From positions 1 through 33,501 of IMG/VR virus record IMGVR_UViG_3300021247_000696: a stretch of DNA of 33,501 nucleotides; one strand, given 5' to 3'. Position numbers and translations under genes: made by a program. Each line of letters begins with the position of its first letter. Position 1 is the first letter of the stretch. Source of the DNA: a virus. A model generated the notes under the pieces. That model worked only from the letters and a program-made list of their open reading frames with translations. It had not been told where the DNA came from and searched no databases. Shown here one piece after another: positions 29,749 through 33,501 of the stretch.

Positions 29749-31638
29749 TTAATTTAAGGAATCTATGCGATCGGTGCAACCGATGCGCGGAACGTACTCG
29801 TCGAAACTGTCGCGCACTCCCGCAGCGCCCGTCGCCGAGGGACTCGAGTCCATCGACATGCGGCAGACGTGAACGAGGATCGACAGCGCGTCCGCTCGGT
29901 CGGGAGATTTGTTGCCGCGAGATTTGTACTCCTTCTTCGATTCGACCTTGACCTTCTTGCTCGAGAGGAGAAAGCGGCGTCCTGTTAATTCTGATACGAG
30001 CGGGTCCTGCGGGATGTTCGGAGAAATCTTTAGCAGTCCGAACTCGATAAACTTCCGCATCGCAAACCACAGCTCCGAAATTAAGTAGCTGTACTCGTCG
30101 CAGGGCAACTGTGTGTCCTCCTCGAGAATCTTGCGCTCCGTCGGTGCGTGCGAGCCGTTAATCCCGTGCACTCCGCTGTTGAACTTGGAGACGAGAAGAT
30201 CGTGTACGCCTGCACCGTTACCCGCGCGGTCGACGCCGAGGTAGTTGCCCTTCAGATACGCGCCGCGACACACGCGTTCGATCTCGTCGACAAGTTTTAA
30301 CGTGTCGCCCTTGGGCATCGTGAAGAGTTGCTCGACCTGAAGTACCTCGCGTCGGATAGGTTCACCGCGCGCGTTCTTGAATGGGATGAAGGTGCCATTC
30401 TTTTTCCAGCCGCTCGCAAGACCGAACTTGCCGAGAACGAAGATAGCATTGTCGCCGCCCTCGAGCGCGACGTCCACGGCGCCGATTGTTGTTGGCGTCT
30501 CGGAGAACTCGTAGGTGCCGTACAGGTCGTGCATGAGGTGCTGCGGGATGACAGCGAGATCGACGCCTGTCGGTGGGTACCAGCCGCGAGCCATCGTGTA
30601 GTAGCCGGGGGTTCCGACACCGCCCGCGTTTCGGATCAGCGCGTCCAAGCCCTCGCGAGTCTGCATGCCGAAAAAGATTTCTCGTCCAGCTTGTACGTTC
30701 TCGGATTTGTACGCATCGAGCCGAATAACTTTCCAGCCGCGCTTGGACATCCACTCTTCGGACGTATCGATATCGAGTGACATCCACCCGTCCGTCGGTT
30801 CGGAGCGGACCGCGCACGATGAGTTCGGGTCCTTCGGATTGAATGGTGCGATAATCTTGAACTGCTCTTTGCCTCGAGCATTCGCCATGATGTTCGTGAC
30901 GTCCTCGAACAATCCGACGGGGATGTTCTCAGCTTCTTCCAGCACAACACGCAGGCGCGTTAGCGGACCGAACTGCGAGTGAGGATGCGGGCGGGCCAAG
31001 ACCTTAACGCCCTGCAAGCGACCTGCAGCCTTCTTGCCTGTGGGTGCCACGATACCGAAGATGCCGCTGTCTCGCGAAACGGAATCGAGTGTGATGCCGA
31101 GCTGCACCAGTTCACCGGGCCCCGGGATCGAGCACGCCTTGTGCAGCTTCGCCAAGTGCGAGAAGAGATTTCGTTCGAGATGGCCTTCGGACGGGCCGGC
31201 GATGAGGATGTTCGTGTAGTTGGGGTCTCGGCGCCAGTCGAGGTAGCACCAGACGCCCACGTTGTAGGACTTGCCCATAGATGCCGCGCCCGGCACCATT
31301 ACCGCCACGTTTTGAAAGATTGCGTCCCAGAGCCGTCGTACATTGCGGGGTTCGCCTGAGAATAGGTTGGGCGGCCACAGCAGCGTCGCAGCATCCACGT
31401 ACCGCTGGCCGTCGAGCAAGTACTGCAGGAAGGATTGAAGGATGGCGATAGCCATGTCCTCCGTCATCTTCGGCGGCCGCTCCTCTTTCAGGTGGTCGAG
31501 GATCAGCATAGCCGCCGTCTGCCGGTTGCCGAGATGCAGGGGCATGGAAATCTCCTTCGTGAAGTCAGAGATGAGGCCTCCGTTTACTAGGCCAAGAACG
31601 GGTTGTGCCGCGACAGGTGTGGAGTCTAAGTTAGACAT
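29749..31638 (-). CDS. Terminase large subunit
   Basis: A 629-residue packaging motor. The ATPase part has Walker A VPGAASMGKS (115-124) and Walker B LRVVLEEAEN (229-238), where E234/E235 are the likely catalytic acids. The nuclease part (RNase H-like) has candidate acidic residues D389 (GAVDVALEGGDNAIF), D470 (YLGVDRAGNG) and D580/D583 (SPDRADALSILVH). It cuts and translocates DNA into the prohead with the portal. The Walker A lacks the usual second Gly/Arg pattern but keeps the key GKS. It is preceded by a 250-base leader with a sigma70-like promoter and followed by the RNA island. Confidence 0.93.
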   Translation of the reverse strand: MSNLDSTPVAAQPVLGLVNGGLISDFTKEISMPLHLGNRQTAAMLILDHLKEERPPKMTEDMAIAILQSFLQYLLDGQRYVDAATLLWPPNLFSGEPRNVRRLWDAIFQNVAVMVPGAASMGKSYNVGVWCYLDWRRDPNYTNILIAGPSEGHLERNLFSHLAKLHKACSIPGPGELVQLGITLDSVSRDSGIFGIVAPTGKKAAGRLQGVKVLARPHPHSQFGPLTRLRVVLEEAENIPVGLFEDVTNIMANARGKEQFKIIAPFNPKDPNSSCAVRSEPTDGWMSLDIDTSEEWMSKRGWKVIRLDAYKSENVQAGREIFFGMQTREGLDALIRNAGGVGTPGYYTMARGWYPPTGVDLAVIPQHLMHDLYGTYEFSETPTTIGAVDVALEGGDNAIFVLGKFGLASGWKKNGTFIPFKNARGEPIRREVLQVEQLFTMPKGDTLKLVDEIERVCRGAYLKGNYLGVDRAGNGAGVHDLLVSKFNSGVHGINGSHAPTERKILEEDTQLPCDEYSYLISELWFAMRKFIEFGLLKISPNIPQDPLVSELTGRRFLLSSKKVKVESKKEYKSRGNKSPDRADALSILVHVCRMSMDSSPSATGAAGVRDSFDEYVPRIGCTDRIDSLN

Positions 31639-31878
31639 GGGGGTTCAAATTTCGTAAAAATTTTTAAAATTTTGCGCGAGTACCCTAGCCGGAGCTTTTG
31701 CAGAATTCCCCCCATAGGGGGTCCGCCGCTGAGACCGCCAGCCCATCCGCCGAGGCGCCGCTCAGGCGTCCAGTCGATGCGACCACAGGCCTCATCGCGG
31801 TGGGGTAGGGTAGGGGAGCTAGACGCATGGACATGCAGCCGTTACGGCGCCGCGTTTGCTCGACATAATTTCCATATT
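31639..31878 (-). other. Leader of terminase gene, no gene seen
   Basis: A 240-base stretch without a credible protein frame. It contains a strong CCCCC-TAT-GGGGG hairpin at about 31708-31722 and GC-rich inverted fragments near 31725-31770. No T-run follows, so they are not terminators. Confidence 0.4.
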
Positions 31879-31891
31879 AAACATAATGTTT
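31879..31891. promoter_or_regulatory. Palindrome at predicted start site, possible operator
   Basis: AAACAT-A-ATGTTT is a perfect 13-base inverted repeat immediately downstream of the predicted -10 box. A repressor bound here would block the terminase transcript. Confidence 0.4.
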
Positions 31892-31921
31892 ATTATACGT
31901 CGTACTGGCGGTGAGTGTCTA
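31892..31921 (-). promoter_or_regulatory. Sigma70-like promoter for terminase / RNA island
   Basis: Minus strand TAGACA (31916-31921), 18-base spacer, TATAAT (31892-31897): one mismatch to the -35 consensus and a perfect -10. It is the best host-type promoter in the window and would drive the terminase gene and possibly the RNA island. Confidence 0.6.
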
Positions 31922-31984
31922 AGGACGAAAAGTCGGTGAGGCGTGGAGCTGTGCGCGAACAAATCGAAACGAGCTCGAGATCGG

Positions 31985-32623
31985 CTAAGAATACTTGGGC
32001 GGACGGCCGCGACTTTGCTTGCGACCCACTGAGCGAATTCGACGGCAGTTGGCGCACACCAGCTCGCATTTACTGAGTTCGATGTCTAGGTCGGCTTGGT
32101 TGAGCCAGAGATACGCACTCGCGATATTGTGCTTCTTTTCTCCGCGAACATGATCGAGGTCCATGCACTCAGGTGGAAACGTCTGCTTACAGTCGGTGCA
32201 AGGACTTGCCTTCACTTCGCGCAACCACTCTTTACGTCGTTTCGTTTTTGGTGAACCCTCCTGACGTCTCACTCGGCACCGGTGGCAGCGTTTGGTTCGG
32301 TACTCTGTGCCGTTTATGGTCGCCTTTGCGAAGGCCTCGAGGGACAGGAAGCGATGGCAATCGTAGCAGCTCCGTCCGGTGCAATTCAGCTCGAGCAGAA
32401 TCTGAGTGTCGTACTGCGGCTGCAAACGGTCTGGAATACCGGAGGAACTCGGTGCGGACGAAGCGGAGGCGTTCAAGGGTTCGGTTGCTGGCGTATGGAT
32501 TGTTAGCTCGGCAAGCTCTGGAGATTGTGGAGAGTCGGACCCTGATTTGAGTGGCGAGTCGTTGCTGCCAGTTAAAGCAGTCGTACCAGTACTCAAAGAA
32601 TTGAATAAGTTCTCGGAGTTCAT
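31985..32623 (-). CDS. HNH endonuclease-like protein, atypical active site
   Basis: A 212-residue protein. The first 65 residues are Ser/Thr/Pro-rich and disordered. A zinc ribbon C86xxC89...C113xxC116 follows, then an HNH-like unit: C142xxC145, DLDHVRG (155-161) and ELVCANCRR (187-195). HNH nucleases near terminases help packaging-end cutting in several phages. In most members of this Cys-type family the last motif reads CANCH; here the His is Arg (R194), so activity is doubtful. It starts in an ATGA overlap with the gene before it. Confidence 0.75.
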   Translation of the reverse strand: MNSENLFNSLSTGTTALTGSNDSPLKSGSDSPQSPELAELTIHTPATEPLNASASSAPSSSGIPDRLQPQYDTQILLELNCTGRSCYDCHRFLSLEAFAKATINGTEYRTKRCHRCRVRRQEGSPKTKRRKEWLREVKASPCTDCKQTFPPECMDLDHVRGEKKHNIASAYLWLNQADLDIELSKCELVCANCRRIRSVGRKQSRGRPPKYS

Positions 32624-33213
32624 GCGTCGGTTTGTGGGAGCTCATCTTTCACAGCTTTGAGAATTTGTTTGGTGGCGTCGACGGCGGATACGTTGAAACG
32701 GTTCGCGAGGCCCTTGTACACCGAGAGAGAAATCTCGGCCACGCCCTTCACTCCCGAGGCGGTGTCGGCTTCCTGCGCTTGCTTGTCTCCGAGTGCGCGG
32801 TACTTGATGTCGTTCAGAATCTGAGAGCCCTTGGCGAGGTCGACGAGATTCTTGACGGAAAATTCCGTGTCGCCGTCCTTGCTGATTGTGGTGCAGAAGG
32901 CGCGGGCAAACTTCTCGTCCTTGTCCAGCTCTGCGATCAGATTGTTGAACACGCGCTCGAGGCGAAGAGCGTTGGCGTACGACGAGACGCGGTTCATTAT
33001 CTTCTCGTTCTCCGAACCCTCATCCGTATCCAGCCGAGCACGACCGCCAGCTTTTGCTTTCCAGTTGTAGTCGTGGGCCATTGCCTCGATCTGCGCGATA
33101 GGCACGCGGGTGACAACGGACACACGACCGACATTACCACCGAACATTGTGTAGAGGGTGAACAGTTGAACTTGGTCGGGGTCTTTCACCCAGTCGTCCT
33201 TGAGTAGTGACAT
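32620..33213 (-). CDS. Probable terminase small subunit
   Basis: A 197-residue helical protein just upstream of the HNH and large terminase genes. Residues 15-50 (VQLFTLYTMFGGNVGRVSVV, PIAQIEAMAHDYNWKAK) look like an HTH DNA-recognition domain of small terminases. The rest is coiled coil and oligomerising helices (RLERVFNNLIAELDKDEKFA). Position and shape support TerS, which binds the packaging site. No exact family was recognised. Confidence 0.6.
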   Translation of the reverse strand: MSLLKDDWVKDPDQVQLFTLYTMFGGNVGRVSVVTRVPIAQIEAMAHDYNWKAKAGGRARLDTDEGSENEKIMNRVSSYANALRLERVFNNLIAELDKDEKFARAFCTTISKDGDTEFSVKNLVDLAKGSQILNDIKYRALGDKQAQEADTASGVKGVAEISLSVYKGLANRFNVSAVDATKQILKAVKDELPQTDA

Positions 33214-33223
33214 GATATTATAA

Positions 33224-33451
33224 TTATTCGACCTCGGAGAATTCGAGATCAGTATATTTTCTAAGCAGAGCGGACGAGTAGGGCGTCGGCTTGCTCAGGG
33301 CCGCTCCGACAAACAAGCGGAGCTCACCGAAGTCGTCAAAGTCTGGTGTACGAACACCGAGGGCACCCTCAGACTCGGGAGCGTTCGGATCGGCGTACGT
33401 AAGGATCGCGAAGAATTTCTCACCCCGGATTAAATGCGACGTTTTAAACAT
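33224..33451 (-). CDS. 75-residue hypothetical protein
   Basis: A small protein (MFKTSHLIRGEKFFAILTYA) with a mixed beta/helix composition and an acidic C-terminus (YTDLEFSEVE). No family recognised. Its ATG is preceded at eight bases by CCGATACTT, which here overlaps the stop of the gene before it. It is the first complete gene of the window in reading order. Confidence 0.55.
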   Translation of the reverse strand: MFKTSHLIRGEKFFAILTYADPNAPESEGALGVRTPDFDDFGELRLFVGAALSKPTPYSSALLRKYTDLEFSEVE

Positions 33452-33457
33452 TACTGC

Positions 33458-33501
33458 CTAAGTATCGGTCGAAGCGTTGAGGCGGTACGAAACAGGGCTG
33501 A
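33458..33501 (-). CDS. C-terminal end of an upstream gene, partial
   Basis: A frame open to the window edge ends at TAG 33458-33460 and encodes SPVSYRLNASTDT, which reads like a normal protein end. An alternative frame ends at 33450 in a TAATG overlap. The fragment is too short to choose with confidence. Confidence 0.3.
   Translation of the reverse strand, partial: SPVSYRLNASTDT
33460..33468 (-). promoter_or_regulatory. CCGATACTT motif before 75-residue gene
   Basis: CCGATACTT on the minus strand, eight bases before the ATG at 33451. Confidence 0.4.

Noticed and set aside
31798-31818. G-quadruplex in the plus-strand G-runs
   Set aside because: Only three runs of three or more G plus one GG are present, so no standard four-run motif exists.
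1-33501. Integrase, replication, reverse transcriptase or CRISPR/anti-CRISPR modules
   Set aside because: No protein with the needed motifs was found; the window covers packaging, structural, lysis and accessory genes only.

Overview
The window is part of a tailed double-stranded DNA phage (Caudoviricetes) genome. It holds terminase, portal, scaffold, capsid and tail genes with no bacterial housekeeping genes. Every gene I support lies on the minus strand, so the region is read from high to low coordinates. The right-hand end is the packaging end and the left-hand end is the tail-fibre end. No tape-measure gene is visible. A neck/adaptor-like gene sits directly before a 648-residue tail gene and a set of very long fibres, which suggests a short-tailed (podovirus-like) particle. 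That reading is inference. The host cannot be named from the sequence. Most start codons lack a Shine-Dalgarno sequence, so the phage probably relies on another form of initiation, as in SD-poor hosts.

Layout in transcription order. 33.5-32.0 kb: small unknown genes, a probable small terminase subunit and an HNH-like protein. 31.9 kb: a sigma70-like promoter with a palindrome at its start site. 31.6-29.7 kb: large terminase. 29.7-27.7 kb: a 2 kb RNA island with tRNA-Thr, tRNA-Gly, tRNA-Met, one tRNA-like RNA, a tmRNA, a 44-residue protein gene and at least six further segments that fold well but that I do not recognise. 27.7-24.8 kb: small accessory genes (two Cys-cluster proteins, an HExxH protein, a MazG-like helical protein, a P-loop kinase, two membrane micropeptides, a Dps-like protein). 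24.7-17.0 kb: portal, a small protein, scaffold, three glycosyltransferase-like proteins and the major capsid protein. 16.9-14.7 kb: two tandem GC-rich promoter-gene-terminator units that look like inserted morons. 14.6-0 kb: a small structural protein, a 1928-residue fibre with an S74 chaperone end, a probable lysis group, neck and tail proteins, and two further fibre genes, the last cut by the window edge.

How it works together: packaging (TerS, TerL, portal) and head assembly (scaffold, capsid) form one late block, with the glycosyltransferase-like genes embedded in it and therefore plausibly acting on virion parts. The tRNAs and tmRNA would support late translation and rescue stalled ribosomes. 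The signals most worth a second look are the RNA island, the tmRNA with a predicted 38-residue tag, a CCGATACTT motif repeated just before genes, and the twin moron units with exactly matching promoter spacing.
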